A stretch of 64,000 nt of DNA from G965216695 sp965216695 (GCA_965216695.1 OZ244212.1:2852001-2916000); one strand, 5' to 3'; shown: positions 8,780 through 18,168, numbered from the stretch's first letter. Program-made: numbers and translations. Notes: a model not told the origin generated them from the sequence alone.

Positions 8780-9168
8780 CCCGATACTCGATCGGATGTC
8801 AGTAGTGTCTGTGAGCGCCAGACTACCCGGTATCCGTCGTCGTCAGCGCGCTGAAGCACGTAAACGTCTAGGCCGCTATCTTTCATGTGTTGTCGCTGAT
8901 ACCGATATTCGGTAACGAAGCGCATGTGGCACACGCCGGTTGCGCCGAAGTCGCGTGAGTTCATTGCCGTGATCTCGAACGCCACCAGTTCTGCGTAGTC
9001 GAGAAACTCGCGGTAGCTCTCAACGATCAGGTCCCGTCCATCCAGAGGTTCGCCGGCATCGGGAGGCAGAAGGATGGCCTGCGGGTGATACAACGTACGC
9101 ACAGTGTCCAGGTCGCCGCGTTGCCACGCAGCGTTCAAATCTCTAATGGTCTGCTGAATGTCGCTCAC
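8776..9168 (-). CDS. SnoaL/DUF4440-like NTF2-fold protein
   Basis: A 130-residue protein with a pattern typical of the NTF2 fold: an N-terminal helix pair (IQQTIRDLNAAWQRGDLDTVRTLY), then HPQAILLPPDAGEPLDGRD and C-terminal strands ending VVWRSQTLL. Such proteins act as polyketide cyclases, isomerases or stress-related proteins; nothing here identifies the ligand. GTG 9168 is chosen because CGGAG stands 6 bases upstream; a longer frame lacks this. The stop overlaps that of the VanZ-like gene in a shared CTAG. Confidence 0.72.
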   Translation of the reverse strand: MSDIQQTIRDLNAAWQRGDLDTVRTLYHPQAILLPPDAGEPLDGRDLIVESYREFLDYAELVAFEITAMNSRDFGATGVCHMRFVTEYRYQRQHMKDSGLDVYVLQRADDDGYRVVWRSQTLLTSDRVSG

Positions 9169-9306
9169 GGATGGCTCCGGCGCGGTGCGGCAACCCGATG
9201 CATGATAAGCAGTCGACTGGGTCATGATACAGGCCAGGTCGCAAAATTGGTGCCTGGGGCAATGGGTCGCATAATTGCCGCACGTACAGAGGAGCGTGGC
9301 ACGACG

Positions 9307-10194
9307 ATGGCGAAGATTGCGGGCGGTGTGATCGACCTGATGATGGAAATCCCTACCGGTTCTGCCGGCATGGGCATGAAGCAGGCGAGAGCGCTCACGA
9401 AAGATCAGGGAACGGGCGAGTTTTCCCATCATCCGGCGCAATATCTGTTCAAAGACGCTGGCGATCGCATGTCCGTTGCGCAGGACCCGGACGCGATAGT
9501 CGCGATGATGGATCGCTTCGGGGTAGCCGCCGCGTTGATCGCGGTCAATCCGCGCAAACCGGACGGCGCTCTCGAACTGTTTGAACGCTACCCGACGCGC
9601 TTCATCGGGGAGGTGGGGGTAGACCCTAATCAGGGCATGAGATCCGTACGCGCGCTGGAGGCGACCGTAAAACTCCACAGGAATATTGTCGCTGCGTCTG
9701 CGGCGCCCTGCTTGCTCAATCCCCAGGTAGCGATTGACGATCGCAAGTTCTACCCGATCTATGCAAAGTGCTGCGAGCTGTCGATTCCAATCAACATGCT
9801 GGTGGGTGTGCCGGGACCGCGCGTACCGTATCGCTGCCAGCACCCCGGTCTGCTTGACGAGGTGGCCTACTTCTTTCCCGAACTCAACGTCGTGATGAGG
9901 CACGGTGGCGACCCGTGGACGGATCTTTGCGTGAAACTTCTACTTAAGTGGCCGAATCTCTACTACTCCACGTCGGCATGGGCGCCTAAACACTATCCAC
10001 GGAACGTTCTGGAGTTCGCTAACAAGCGCGGTAGAGACAAAGTCCTTTTTGCAGGTTATTTTCCGGGCATATCGTACGAACGGATCTTCAACGAGATGGA
10101 AGCACTACCGCTCAGGGAGAATGTGTGGCAAAGCTTTCTGCGTGACAATGCGATGCGGGTGTACAAACTGGAAGGCATCGTTTCAAAAGCGTAG
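9307..10194 (+). CDS. Amidohydrolase-2 family protein lacking most metal ligands
   Basis: This 295-residue protein has the overall pattern of amidohydrolase-related (ACMSD-like) TIM barrels: RFIGEVGVDPNQG, YPIYAKCCELSIPINMLVGVP, YFFPELNVVMRHGG and a C-terminal FLRDNAMRVYKL. Active members need an N-terminal HxH pair and a late aspartate (usually LFGSD). Here the N-terminus reads VIDLMMEIP and the later site LFAGYFPG, so both are missing, while the MRHGG histidine remains. It may be a non-hydrolytic or differently acting member. ATG 9307 has GAGGAG upstream. Confidence 0.8.
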   Translation: MAKIAGGVIDLMMEIPTGSAGMGMKQARALTKDQGTGEFSHHPAQYLFKDAGDRMSVAQDPDAIVAMMDRFGVAAALIAVNPRKPDGALELFERYPTRFIGEVGVDPNQGMRSVRALEATVKLHRNIVAASAAPCLLNPQVAIDDRKFYPIYAKCCELSIPINMLVGVPGPRVPYRCQHPGLLDEVAYFFPELNVVMRHGGDPWTDLCVKLLLKWPNLYYSTSAWAPKHYPRNVLEFANKRGRDKVLFAGYFPGISYERIFNEMEALPLRENVWQSFLRDNAMRVYKLEGIVSKA

Positions 10195-10227
10195 CCCAAC
10201 GCAGCCCTAGGGGGACGGGGGTAGCCA

Positions 10228-10797
10228 GTGAAAGATTACGAGACCAAGGCGCTGGACGCTGATACGTGGCCCGCCTTCGCGCGCCTGGTCGAGGCCAACA
10301 ACGGCGTGTGGGGTGGCTGCTGGTGTATGTGGTATCACGCAACGAACGGCAACGCCGATGACACGCCAGAAGACAGGCGTAAGGCGAAGGAATGCCGCGT
10401 TCGCGACGGGCGCGCGCATGCCGCGCTCGTTTTCGCCGGCGGGGAGTGCGTGGGCTGGTGCCAGTTCGGGTCGCCGGAGGAACTGCCGCGCATTCACAAC
10501 CAGCGCGCCTATCTTGCAACCAACCCTGCGCTCCCCGACTGGCGTATCACCTGTTTCTTCGCGGGTAAGGGTCATCGCGGCAACGGCGTAGCGTCGGCTG
10601 CGCTGGCGGGTGCTCTCGCGCAGATCAAGAAGCTGGGTGGAGGACGCATCGAGGGTTACCCGGACAACACCGAGGGTAGAAAGGCGTCGCCGGCGTTTCT
10701 CTTCAACGGCGCGTTGTCTACGTTCGAGCGTCTCGGCTTCCAGCGTTCCCGGCAGATTGGCAAACATAAATGGGTAGTTACCCGGACTGTTCGGTAA
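10228..10797 (+). CDS. GNAT-family N-acetyltransferase
   Basis: The 189-residue protein fits the GNAT fold: a central strand ending in FFAGKGHRGNGVASAAL, which matches the acetyl-CoA pyrophosphate-binding loop (R/Q-x-x-G-x-G/A), and a C-terminal SPAFLFNGALSTFERLGF. A Trp/Cys-rich N-terminal stretch (GVWGGCWCMWYH) is notable and is found in a subgroup of these proteins. Substrate unknown. GTG 10228 is used as start, with a G-rich stretch upstream. It lies 33 bases after the amidohydrolase gene. Confidence 0.85.
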   Translation: MKDYETKALDADTWPAFARLVEANNGVWGGCWCMWYHATNGNADDTPEDRRKAKECRVRDGRAHAALVFAGGECVGWCQFGSPEELPRIHNQRAYLATNPALPDWRITCFFAGKGHRGNGVASAALAGALAQIKKLGGGRIEGYPDNTEGRKASPAFLFNGALSTFERLGFQRSRQIGKHKWVVTRTVR

Positions 10798-10834
10798 CTC
10801 GCGGCAACGTCACACGAAACGTCGTAGCAGTCAC

Positions 10835-11485
10835 GTGAACGGCAGCATTCAAAAGCGGGAGAGTACCAGGCGCGGCTATCAGGTTGCGACCAAGGAGCTC
10901 GGTATTGCGGACGTACCCCTCGGGCGGCTGATTGCGCGTGTCGGTCCCTGTCGTCTTGGCAGAGAGCTACGGCCCATCACCACGACCTTCGCTGCGTTGT
11001 TGGAAGCCATCACGCATCAACAGCTCAGTACCAAAGCGGCAGCGACCATCTACGGGCGCGTTTGCGCGCTTGCGCCCGAACTCGATGCAGAGCAGTTCAG
11101 AGAGTTGGGTGACTCCGCGCTCAGAAATGCCGGTCTGTCACGCGCCAAGGTACTTGCGGTTCAGGACCTGGCTCGGCGCACATGCTCTGGCGAGGTGCCC
11201 ACCATGGAAGCACTTCAGAAGATGGACAACGAAAGCATTGTCGAAAACCTTTCCAGAATACGTGGCATTGGGCGTTGGTCCGCAGAAATGTTGCTGATCT
11301 TTCGGCTCGGCCGGCTCGATGTGCTGCCGGTCCACGACTTAGGGGTTCAACGAGGGTTTGCGGCATCGTTTCGCAGGTCAAAAAAGCCCATCGCCCTGGC
11401 TTTGGAGGATCGCGGTGAACGGTGGCGACCGTACCGAAGCGTTGCGAGTTGGTATCTATGGCGCGCCGCTGAAATGAAGCGCTAG
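10835..11485 (+). CDS. AlkA-like DNA-3-methyladenine glycosylase
   Basis: A 216-residue HhH-GPD DNA glycosylase that would excise alkylated purines. The helix-hairpin-helix is visible as LSRIRGIGRWSAEM, followed by the GPD segment with the catalytic aspartate at residue 168 (VLPVHDLGVQRGF). It lacks the N-terminal domain of E. coli AlkA, like other short glycosylases. Starts with GTG at 10835; the exact start within the first 20 residues is uncertain. It is convergent with the P-loop kinase-like gene. Confidence 0.88.
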   Translation: MNGSIQKRESTRRGYQVATKELGIADVPLGRLIARVGPCRLGRELRPITTTFAALLEAITHQQLSTKAAATIYGRVCALAPELDAEQFRELGDSALRNAGLSRAKVLAVQDLARRTCSGEVPTMEALQKMDNESIVENLSRIRGIGRWSAEMLLIFRLGRLDVLPVHDLGVQRGFAASFRRSKKPIALALEDRGERWRPYRSVASWYLWRAAEMKR

Positions 11486-11495
11486 GGGCGCTCGC

Positions 11496-11993
11496 TCAGC
11501 ATACTCCCAACTCTGAGAGCGCCGCACTCAGCTCGGTCGTGTTCGAAACGTGGAAACATCGCGCGTCTGATGCCCGCATGTCCGAGAGAATTTGCGGGCG
11601 CACAATTCTCGGAAAGTTCCAGATCAGGCGAACGAGACGCGGAATGATCAGAATTTCCGGGCAGTGCGCGGGTAATCCGGGGCGGCTGCGAAACAGGTAC
11701 CGCCAATTGCGCTTCGCGCAGCGCCAATACGAAGTGGGGCGTGCGACGTCCAGGAAGATAACGACGTCTGCGGCCTTTCGCACGGTTTGGGATACGCCTT
11801 CGATAACCCAATCGGGTTCGCTGATGAGTGCCCGTTCGAGCGCTTCGCGCTGCTCGATCCGAGTCTTCTTCCAACCCGGGGACCAAACGATTTCATCCAG
11901 CCCCCGCACCGGCAGACCAAGTGACGCTCCCAGAGCGTCTGCCAGCGTTGATTTGCCGCTACCGGCGTTTCCGGTGATATGAATTCGACTCAT
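11496..11993 (-). CDS. P-loop kinase, adenylate-kinase/FlaR-like
   Basis: The 165-residue protein begins with a Walker A motif GNAGSGKST at residues 8-16 and continues with LDEIVWSPGWKK and WVIEGVSQTV, the pattern of topology-modulation (FlaR-like) and small shikimate/adenylate-kinase-like proteins. It probably phosphorylates a nucleotide or small molecule, but the substrate is unknown. It lies 19 bases downstream of the cupin gene on the same strand. Confidence 0.82.
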   Translation of the reverse strand: MSRIHITGNAGSGKSTLADALGASLGLPVRGLDEIVWSPGWKKTRIEQREALERALISEPDWVIEGVSQTVRKAADVVIFLDVARPTSYWRCAKRNWRYLFRSRPGLPAHCPEILIIPRLVRLIWNFPRIVRPQILSDMRASDARCFHVSNTTELSAALSELGVC

Positions 11994-12012
11994 CCGGACG
12001 CCCCGTGTGGCT

Positions 12013-12399
12013 TCACTCTCGTACAACTTCGTCGTCGCCGATGCGCTCGCCAATCATTAGATACCGAAAAACCGACGACCCCTGATTTTCTATGTAGTGA
12101 GGTAACGCCTGTCCTGCAGGAAAGCAGACATAGGATCCTTTCACCAAGCAGTGCGTCGAGCCGCCGAGGTGAAGCGTTGCGGTACCCTCCAATGCGTAGA
12201 GGTGCTCTTCTTCCCGCGTATGGTAGTGGGCGGGCCTGGTGTCGGATCCTGGCGGCAGCTCCAGAATCCCTACGCCAATTCTGGATACGCCACCTACATC
12301 GCAAAGTGCACGGCCTCGTATCTCCTGACTGGTACCCGCATACCAGACTGTCAGGTCGACATCGTTTTCATGGATGGGGTGTTTGGGTGTGGTTGCCAT
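12013..12399 (-). CDS. Single-domain cupin
   Basis: A 128-residue small beta-barrel protein with the metal-binding cupin motif 1, AHYHTREEEHLYALEG, whose two histidines and glutamate would bind a metal, and motif 2 around FPAGQALPHYIEN with the last histidine. Such proteins range from binding domains to dioxygenases. ATG 12399 has GAGG at 8 bases. It precedes the P-loop kinase gene in the same direction. Confidence 0.85.
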   Translation of the reverse strand: MATTPKHPIHENDVDLTVWYAGTSQEIRGRALCDVGGVSRIGVGILELPPGSDTRPAHYHTREEEHLYALEGTATLHLGGSTHCLVKGSYVCFPAGQALPHYIENQGSSVFRYLMIGERIGDDEVVRE

Positions 12400-12522
12400 C
12401 TGGATGCCTCGTTGGTGGCGTGTGCGCACCATCGGGTGCGCCATTGCAATGCGAGCAATGTGTGTAGACCTGCTCCGATGTCCGTGCGCTGGTAGTATAG
12501 CGGCGACGACAGGAGGTGACGT

Positions 12523-12930
12523 ATGCGTTGGGTGTGGCGTGGGTTGTTGGGTCTGATCGTGGTTGTCGTGGCTGTGTTCGGGATGCAGATCATTGCATCG
12601 GAAAGCGGCGAGGTGGTCGTGGTTCGTACGACGGATGCTCAAGGCGCGTCGCACGAAACACGGCTGTGGGTCGTGGACACCGAGGCGGGACAATGGCTCC
12701 GCTCCGGAGGCGGCGATGCGGGGTGGGCCAAGCGGATGCTCGAACATCCCCAAATCGTGATGAGCAGGGACGGCGTGGCGTCGACGTATATTGCCGAACC
12801 GGACGAAAGCGCCGCCCGAATGGTCAACCAGCTGATGCGAGAAAAGTACGGCTGGGCAGATCAGTTCATCGCTTTGATGATCGAGCGAGATGTGTCGCTG
12901 CCGTTCCGGCTGGTGCCAGAGGAATCCTGA
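12523..12930 (+). CDS. Membrane-anchored nitroreductase/quinone reductase-like protein
   Basis: A 135-residue protein with one N-terminal hydrophobic segment (residues 7-25) and a split-barrel domain with the pattern VVVRTTDAQGASHETRLWVVD, as in deazaflavin-dependent nitroreductase/pyridoxamine oxidase-like small proteins. The anchor suggests attachment to the inner membrane facing the periplasm. The ribosome site AGGAGGTGA is unusually strong. Flavin type and substrate are unknown. It diverges from the cupin gene. Confidence 0.7.
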   Translation: MRWVWRGLLGLIVVVVAVFGMQIIASESGEVVVVRTTDAQGASHETRLWVVDTEAGQWLRSGGGDAGWAKRMLEHPQIVMSRDGVASTYIAEPDESAARMVNQLMREKYGWADQFIALMIERDVSLPFRLVPEES

Positions 12931-12954
12931 CATCTCTTTCAGTGGTTGCGCTGC

Positions 12955-13341
12955 TCACTCTTCCCTGCTCAAGTGCGACAACGTTGCTGCATTCTGTTCC
13001 CAGTTAGCGCCGTCGAACGGCTCCACCGTAATCCGCTCGGGCGAAGGGGTTATACAGCGCGCATTCACGTCAACGCCGTCCGGATTCGATCGCGGGATGT
13101 AGTACGGCCGAATACCGCAGCTGCTGCAGAAATAGTGCTGTGCGACGTGAGTGTTGAACGTATAGGTCGTTAGAGCCTCACGACCTTCGGTGAGCCTGAA
13201 CCGGGATTTCGGGACGATCAGATGCAGATGACCACTCCGGAGGCACATCGAGCAGTTGCAGTCGTGGCACTCGAGCTCATCCGGTGCGTCCACTTCGAAG
13301 CGGACATTGCCGCAATGACAGGATCCCTTGTAGGTACGCAC
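12955..13341 (-). CDS. GFA-family zinc protein (copy 2)
   Basis: A 128-residue protein with the zinc ligands of the GFA fold: GSCHCG at the N-terminus, CNCSMC and FCSSCG. I place the start at GTG 13341, with AGGA at 8 bases, because the protein then begins VRTYKGSCHCG like typical members; a longer GTG start at 13380 would overlap the upstream Rieske gene by 14 bases. Either way it is coupled to the Rieske oxygenase gene, so it may act on a product of that pathway. Confidence 0.83.
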   Translation of the reverse strand: MRTYKGSCHCGNVRFEVDAPDELECHDCNCSMCLRSGHLHLIVPKSRFRLTEGREALTTYTFNTHVAQHYFCSSCGIRPYYIPRSNPDGVDVNARCITPSPERITVEPFDGANWEQNAATLSHLSREE

Positions 13342-13366
13342 GGTTAGTGTCCTGAGGCGCCGTACG

Positions 13367-14680
13367 TCATACGGTGCCACGCATCTTCACATCGAGCCAA
13401 TCGTGGAAGTGCTGCACACGACATTCGTCGTCATTCAACCACGCCTCGTTGAACCCACGCGACTGCATCCCCTTCTGAACATCCCGGATGAAGTGGATGT
13501 CCTGATCGATCGTGATCGTCATCGTCTTGCGACCTTCGATGATGTCATCCTGAGTGAACTCGTCGTGTTCTGGCCGATCCCATTGCTCGGGCAGCGCCTC
13601 TTTGTCCAGATTGAACGACAGATTCGCGCTGCCGCCCTTGGTTTGGGGAGGCATGCGCAGGCTTAACTTGTCCCAGTAGCACTTGTTGGGGTCGGTGGCA
13701 TGCGGTCGCGTTCGCAGTAGCCACACTTCATCGGGCTGCAGTACCAGAATGGAGTTGGGAAACAGGTTGTACTGCACAATGTCGGAAAGCTGGTCATCGG
13801 TGAGGAGGTCATAGTTGTAACCAAGCTCGGCACCCTTCTCGCGTTTCATCCGTTGGATGTCGGCGCGAACGTCCAGTACTCTGCCGCGATAGTCGTCCTT
13901 GTTCATACCGAGCGCCTTCATCTGCGCCCACATTGTCGCCGGTACTTCGTCGGGAATCGGCAGACGGGTGTTCACGGTAAACCCGTCGATGAGAACGCGG
14001 GTGTGTCCGTTGTCGAACAACTCATTCACCGCGCGCGGGCAGTCAAAGATCAACTCGTGTTGCGGGTGGATATGCTCCACGTGGTACAGCTCGCCGAAGT
14101 TGTCGAATACCGCTTTCCAGTTGCAATCAAGATGTACGGTCTGATCCTCCACCAGACGCATGTCCTGCGGGCGGAAGGGTTCTACCAACGCTTTGATCGG
14201 CCCGAGAAATGCGTCGAGCGAAGGCGCTTGCGGATTCATACAAACCCATATGAAACCCGCCCAGGATTCCGCACGCACCGGCTTTAGTGACAGCTGGTCG
14301 CACGGCAGGCCCCGGCTGAATCGATCCGAGTCCGGTGCGTGCAGCAGACGCCCGTCGTTGGCGAACTGCCATGCGTGGTACGGGCAGGTGTAGCTCGCCA
14401 TCGATCCGCGATCGGTCGAAAGCAGGCGTGCGCCCCGATGCTGGCACACGTTGTAGAAGGCATGGAGGTCGCCGGCGTCGGACCGCGTGACGATGACCGA
14501 TTCGGGCTCCAGGTCGAACACGAAGAAATCGCCAGGTTCTGCGACATCCTGCGCCAAACCCGCAACGAGCCAGCTGTCGAACCACACCCGCTCCCGTTCC
14601 AGCGCCATGTATTCACGGCTGGTATAGCGTTCGGCCGTGATGGTGGCCGAATCGAGTTGCCTTGCTGGGTTAGTGGCCAT
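13367..14680 (-). CDS. Rieske non-haem iron oxygenase alpha subunit (1)
   Basis: The 437-residue protein is an aromatic-ring-hydroxylating type oxygenase. The Rieske [2Fe-2S] site is Cys79-x-His81 (CQHRGA) and Cys99-x2-His102 (CPYHAW); the mononuclear iron histidines lie in DNFGELYHVEHIHPQHE around residues 200-212, and a late acidic motif (DQDIHFIRDVQKGMQS) matches the family end. It would hydroxylate or demethylate an organic substrate with electrons from a separate reductase, not seen nearby. It is divergent from the second Rieske gene over 149 bases. Confidence 0.93.
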   Translation of the reverse strand: MATNPARQLDSATITAERYTSREYMALERERVWFDSWLVAGLAQDVAEPGDFFVFDLEPESVIVTRSDAGDLHAFYNVCQHRGARLLSTDRGSMASYTCPYHAWQFANDGRLLHAPDSDRFSRGLPCDQLSLKPVRAESWAGFIWVCMNPQAPSLDAFLGPIKALVEPFRPQDMRLVEDQTVHLDCNWKAVFDNFGELYHVEHIHPQHELIFDCPRAVNELFDNGHTRVLIDGFTVNTRLPIPDEVPATMWAQMKALGMNKDDYRGRVLDVRADIQRMKREKGAELGYNYDLLTDDQLSDIVQYNLFPNSILVLQPDEVWLLRTRPHATDPNKCYWDKLSLRMPPQTKGGSANLSFNLDKEALPEQWDRPEHDEFTQDDIIEGRKTMTITIDQDIHFIRDVQKGMQSRGFNEAWLNDDECRVQHFHDWLDVKMRGTV

Positions 14681-14829
14681 AGCTACCTCCTCCGTATGAA
14701 TTCTTGTGGCTCACGGATTCTACATCGTCGACCGCCACGGCTGGCACTCCAGAGAGTGCGTGGTATGGTTGCTGGTGCGCGTTGGGCAACAACCACGCAC
14801 CAAACACCCCGCGGCAGAGAGGACATTCC

Positions 14830-16221
14830 ATGGCATTCAACCTGACCCGACCCGCCGACCCGGACATTCCGCCTGGCGATGCCCGCTGTCCTGGACCGCA
14901 GACGCGGGACATCATTCTAAGTGACGCGGACGGTGCACCGGCGGCACTTACAGAGGCGAGTTATCGGTTCCTTGGCGACGAAGACATTCCTTACGAGCGC
15001 TACACGTCCGCACAATTTTTCGAGCGTGAACTGGACACAGTGTGGCGCAAGACCTGGCAGTGGGCGTGTCGCGAGGAGCACATTCCGAATCAAGGGGACT
15101 ACTACACGTACGACGTTGGCCCCTACTCGACCCTGGTTGTGCGCGTTGCGCCTGATTCGATCAAAGCCTTTGTTAATGCGTGCCCGCATCGCGGGATGCA
15201 GTTCACCGACGCTGGAACATCAGGCAGCGGCAAGCAGTTCATCCGCTGTCCGTTTCACGGCATGTCCTGGAATCTCGACGGCTCGCTGCGGGAGATACCT
15301 TGCCGCTGGGATTTTCCACACATAAAAGACGAAGAATTCGGCCTGACTGAGATCCCATGCGACACCTGGGGTGGTTTCGTGTTCATCAACCTGGATAAGC
15401 ACTGCGAGTCGCTTGCTGACTATCTGGGCGTGCTGCCGGAGCATTTCAGAACCTGGAAACTCGAAGACCGATTCGTGGAGATGCACACTCGAAAGGTTCT
15501 GCCGGGCAACTGGAAGATGTGTATCGAAGCCTTTCTGGAGGCGTACCACGTGTTGGCGACGCACCCGGAAGGGTTGCATACCTCGGGCGACGCGAACTGC
15601 GACTACGATGTTTTCGGTAAACACGTAACCCGGTTCGTGCACACGATCGGCTATCCGAGCCCGCATGTGGCCTCGGAGGTGGACGAACGCAAACTGTTTG
15701 CGAATCTGGGCCGCAATCCGTACGAGTTGCCCGATGGGGTCGGCGCGCGCCAGCGCCACGCCGATCTGCTGAGGCAGGAACTTGGGCGTGAGTGGGACGT
15801 GGACCTATCCGGGTTGTCCAACAGTGAGATGCTGGACTCGATCGAGTATCACGTGTTCCCGAATGCAATGTTCTTTCCGGGCATCAACATCCGGCTCATC
15901 TATCGCTTCCGCCCGATCGATGTTGACCATACGTTGCACGAGATTCTGCTGCTGCGACCAGTGCCGGAGAACGGGCCACGGCCGAAACCGGCCGAGCCGA
16001 TCGATCTCGCCATCGAGGACTCGTATTACAAGGCGGACGAGATGTCGGCGGGTGGCTTTGCGCTGGCAATGGTGCTCGATCAGGACACCGAAAACTTTCA
16101 TCGCCAGCGCGCCGGTATCAAGGCTGCGCAGCGTTCTGGTGCGAAGCTGGGTGCCACGCTCGGTAACTATCAGGAAGTGCGGGTACGCCGGCTACACCAG
16201 ACGGTGGATGAGTATATGTAG
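14830..16221 (+). CDS. Rieske non-haem iron oxygenase alpha subunit (2)
   Basis: This 463-residue oxygenase has the Rieske ligands Cys118-x-His120 (ACPHRG) and Cys140-x2-His143 (RCPFHGM), and the mononuclear iron motif EAFLEAYHVLATHPE. Its C-terminal QDTENFHRQRAGIKAAQRSG is typical. It differs clearly from copy 1 and so probably acts on another substrate or step. ATG 14830 has GAGAGG upstream; the longer frame to 14704 crosses the shared promoter region. A medium-chain reductase gene follows 12 bases later and is likely cotranscribed. Confidence 0.93.
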   Translation: MAFNLTRPADPDIPPGDARCPGPQTRDIILSDADGAPAALTEASYRFLGDEDIPYERYTSAQFFERELDTVWRKTWQWACREEHIPNQGDYYTYDVGPYSTLVVRVAPDSIKAFVNACPHRGMQFTDAGTSGSGKQFIRCPFHGMSWNLDGSLREIPCRWDFPHIKDEEFGLTEIPCDTWGGFVFINLDKHCESLADYLGVLPEHFRTWKLEDRFVEMHTRKVLPGNWKMCIEAFLEAYHVLATHPEGLHTSGDANCDYDVFGKHVTRFVHTIGYPSPHVASEVDERKLFANLGRNPYELPDGVGARQRHADLLRQELGREWDVDLSGLSNSEMLDSIEYHVFPNAMFFPGINIRLIYRFRPIDVDHTLHEILLLRPVPENGPRPKPAEPIDLAIEDSYYKADEMSAGGFALAMVLDQDTENFHRQRAGIKAAQRSGAKLGATLGNYQEVRVRRLHQTVDEYM

Positions 16222-16233
16222 GGGGGGTTGTTC

Positions 16234-17232
16234 ATGGATTCCAGAGGCGTCGTGCTGAAGCAGCGACCGGTTGGTATGCCGAACCGGGACGATTTCGACA
16301 TTGTGTCCAACTCGGTTCCCGAGCCGGGAACGGGCGAAGTGACGGTTCGCAACGTGTGCATGAGTGTGGATCCGTATATGCGTGGCCGCATGGTGGACCG
16401 CAAATCCTACGTGCCGCCGTTCCAGATCGGCGAGGTGCTCACGGGCGGCGCGATCGGTCGCGTGGTTGCATCCAACGCGCAGGATTTCGCCGAGGGCGAC
16501 TTCGTGCAGCACAACTACGGCTGGCGGCAGGCGTTCACCTGCGCGGCGCGTGAGTTGGCGCAACTCGGCGATCTCGCTGCGCCGCCGTCGGCGTACCTAG
16601 GCGTACTGGGCATGCCGGGCATGACAGCGTACGTAGGACTCCTGGGTGCGGCGCAGTTGCAGGATGACGAGACGGTGTTTGTGTCCGGTGCAGCCGGTGC
16701 CGTGGGCAGCGTTGCGGGCCAGATCGCGAAGATTCGCGGCTGCCGTGTGCTCGGCAGCGCGGGCGGCGCGGACAAGGTAGCGTGGTTGGGCGAACTCGGC
16801 TTCGACCATGCGTTCGATTACCACGAAGGGCGCATTCTCGATCATCTGCGCGAAGGCGCACCGGATGGCCTAGACGTGTACTTCGACAACGTCGGCGGTG
16901 ACCACCTGGAAGCTGCGCTCTTTCATATGCGACCAATGGGGCGCATTGCGTTGTGCGGCGCCATCTCGCAGTACAACAACACGACACCCGCTCCGGGGCC
17001 GGTGAATCTGTCGTTGGCGATTGGTTTAGGTCTTACGCTGAAGGGATTTATCGTCTCTCATTACAATCACATGGCCGACGACTTCAGACGCGAGATGGAA
17101 GGCTGGGTCAACGCGGGCCGGATATCCTACAGAGAGACTGTGTTCGACGGCATCGACGCGGCGCCGGATGCGTTCATTGGGCTGTTCACGGGTGCGAATA
17201 CCGGCAAAATGATCGTTAATCTAGCACCCTGA
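16234..17232 (+). CDS. NADP-dependent medium-chain oxidoreductase (CurA-like)
   Basis: A 332-residue zinc-independent member of the MDR superfamily, of the prostaglandin/curcumin reductase type that reduces alpha,beta-unsaturated carbonyls with NADPH. The cofactor motif SGAAGAVGSVAGQIAK and the segment YFDNVGGDHLEAAL are typical, as is the N-terminal SVDPYMRGRM. ATG 16234 sits 6 bases after a run of seven G. Location in the Rieske cluster suggests it reduces an unsaturated intermediate of the same pathway. Confidence 0.92.
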   Translation: MDSRGVVLKQRPVGMPNRDDFDIVSNSVPEPGTGEVTVRNVCMSVDPYMRGRMVDRKSYVPPFQIGEVLTGGAIGRVVASNAQDFAEGDFVQHNYGWRQAFTCAARELAQLGDLAAPPSAYLGVLGMPGMTAYVGLLGAAQLQDDETVFVSGAAGAVGSVAGQIAKIRGCRVLGSAGGADKVAWLGELGFDHAFDYHEGRILDHLREGAPDGLDVYFDNVGGDHLEAALFHMRPMGRIALCGAISQYNNTTPAPGPVNLSLAIGLGLTLKGFIVSHYNHMADDFRREMEGWVNAGRISYRETVFDGIDAAPDAFIGLFTGANTGKMIVNLAP

Positions 17233-17342
17233 TACAGAGAACTCATAGGCAGGAACGAGCGCGTCCACCGCGGCCGGTTGCGTTGCGCTCTAGCCGGCGT
17301 CACGATATCTGCTAAGGTCGATGCTCGCAAAGGGCGACGATT

Positions 17343-18128
17343 ATGACGAAACAGTGTGAAGTCTATCTGGTGGCCGGGGGTAGATTCCACGACATAGCTT
17401 TCGCGCGGCTGGAGTTGCTGAAGCTCATGGCCGAACTGGATGATCTCCACGTGCATGTGGGTTCTGACTTTGAAAACATCGATCGCATCCTTGCCTCCGA
17501 TTTTCTCGTAACGTACACCTGTGACGTGCGCCCAACTCGGCGTCAACAAACCGCGTTAGCCTCATTCCTTGAACGCGGCGGTCGTTGGTTTGCGCTTCAT
17601 GGCACGAATTCATTACTGGATTTCGACACCAGCGAGGGTCCGATCGAAGCGTATGGCGTGACGATCCCTGGCGTGCCGTATGCGCCGGATTTGGCGCCTG
17701 ACTACATGGCTCTTCTGGGAACGCGTTTTGTGACGCATCCGCCGATTCAAGAGTTTCGTGTAACCGTCGCTAAACCGGCGCATCCCTTACTTCGTGGAAT
17801 CCAAGATTTCACAGCCGAAGACGAGCCGTATTGCTGTGAGATTGTCGGCGAGATTGAGGTACTGCTGGAATCTCGATACAGCCCCACGACGATGTCCGAG
17901 TTACCGGACGGATGGGATGACCCGGATCGCCAGCATCCGCAGATGTACTTGAGAGAGTATGGACAAGGTGAAGTACTGTATCTAACGCTTGGTCACTGCT
18001 GCGGACGCTTTGATATGCAACCGATTATGGACGAGTGCGATATCGTTAGATGCAGTTGGGATCTGCCTGTGTACTATGAGTTGCTTCGTCGAGGCATCAG
18101 GTGGGGTTCCCGCGCTACCAACGATTGA
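17343..18128 (+). CDS. ThuA-like domain protein
   Basis: A 261-residue protein with the ThuA (class I glutamine-amidotransferase-like) pattern: a central FLERGGRWFALHGTNS, then FVTHPPIQEFRVTVAKPAHPLLRGIQDFTAEDEPY and a final GQGEVLYLTLGHCCGRFD. ThuA proteins were named from trehalose utilisation, but most have no proven reaction. The gene is clearly richer in A+T codons than the reductase before it, as are the following VOC and Rieske genes, hinting at separate acquisition. Confidence 0.85.
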   Translation: MTKQCEVYLVAGGRFHDIAFARLELLKLMAELDDLHVHVGSDFENIDRILASDFLVTYTCDVRPTRRQQTALASFLERGGRWFALHGTNSLLDFDTSEGPIEAYGVTIPGVPYAPDLAPDYMALLGTRFVTHPPIQEFRVTVAKPAHPLLRGIQDFTAEDEPYCCEIVGEIEVLLESRYSPTTMSELPDGWDDPDRQHPQMYLREYGQGEVLYLTLGHCCGRFDMQPIMDECDIVRCSWDLPVYYELLRRGIRWGSRATND

Positions 18129-18168
18129 GCAACCTTCGCGAATCATTGGCAGTACGCGTTAGCTTCGA

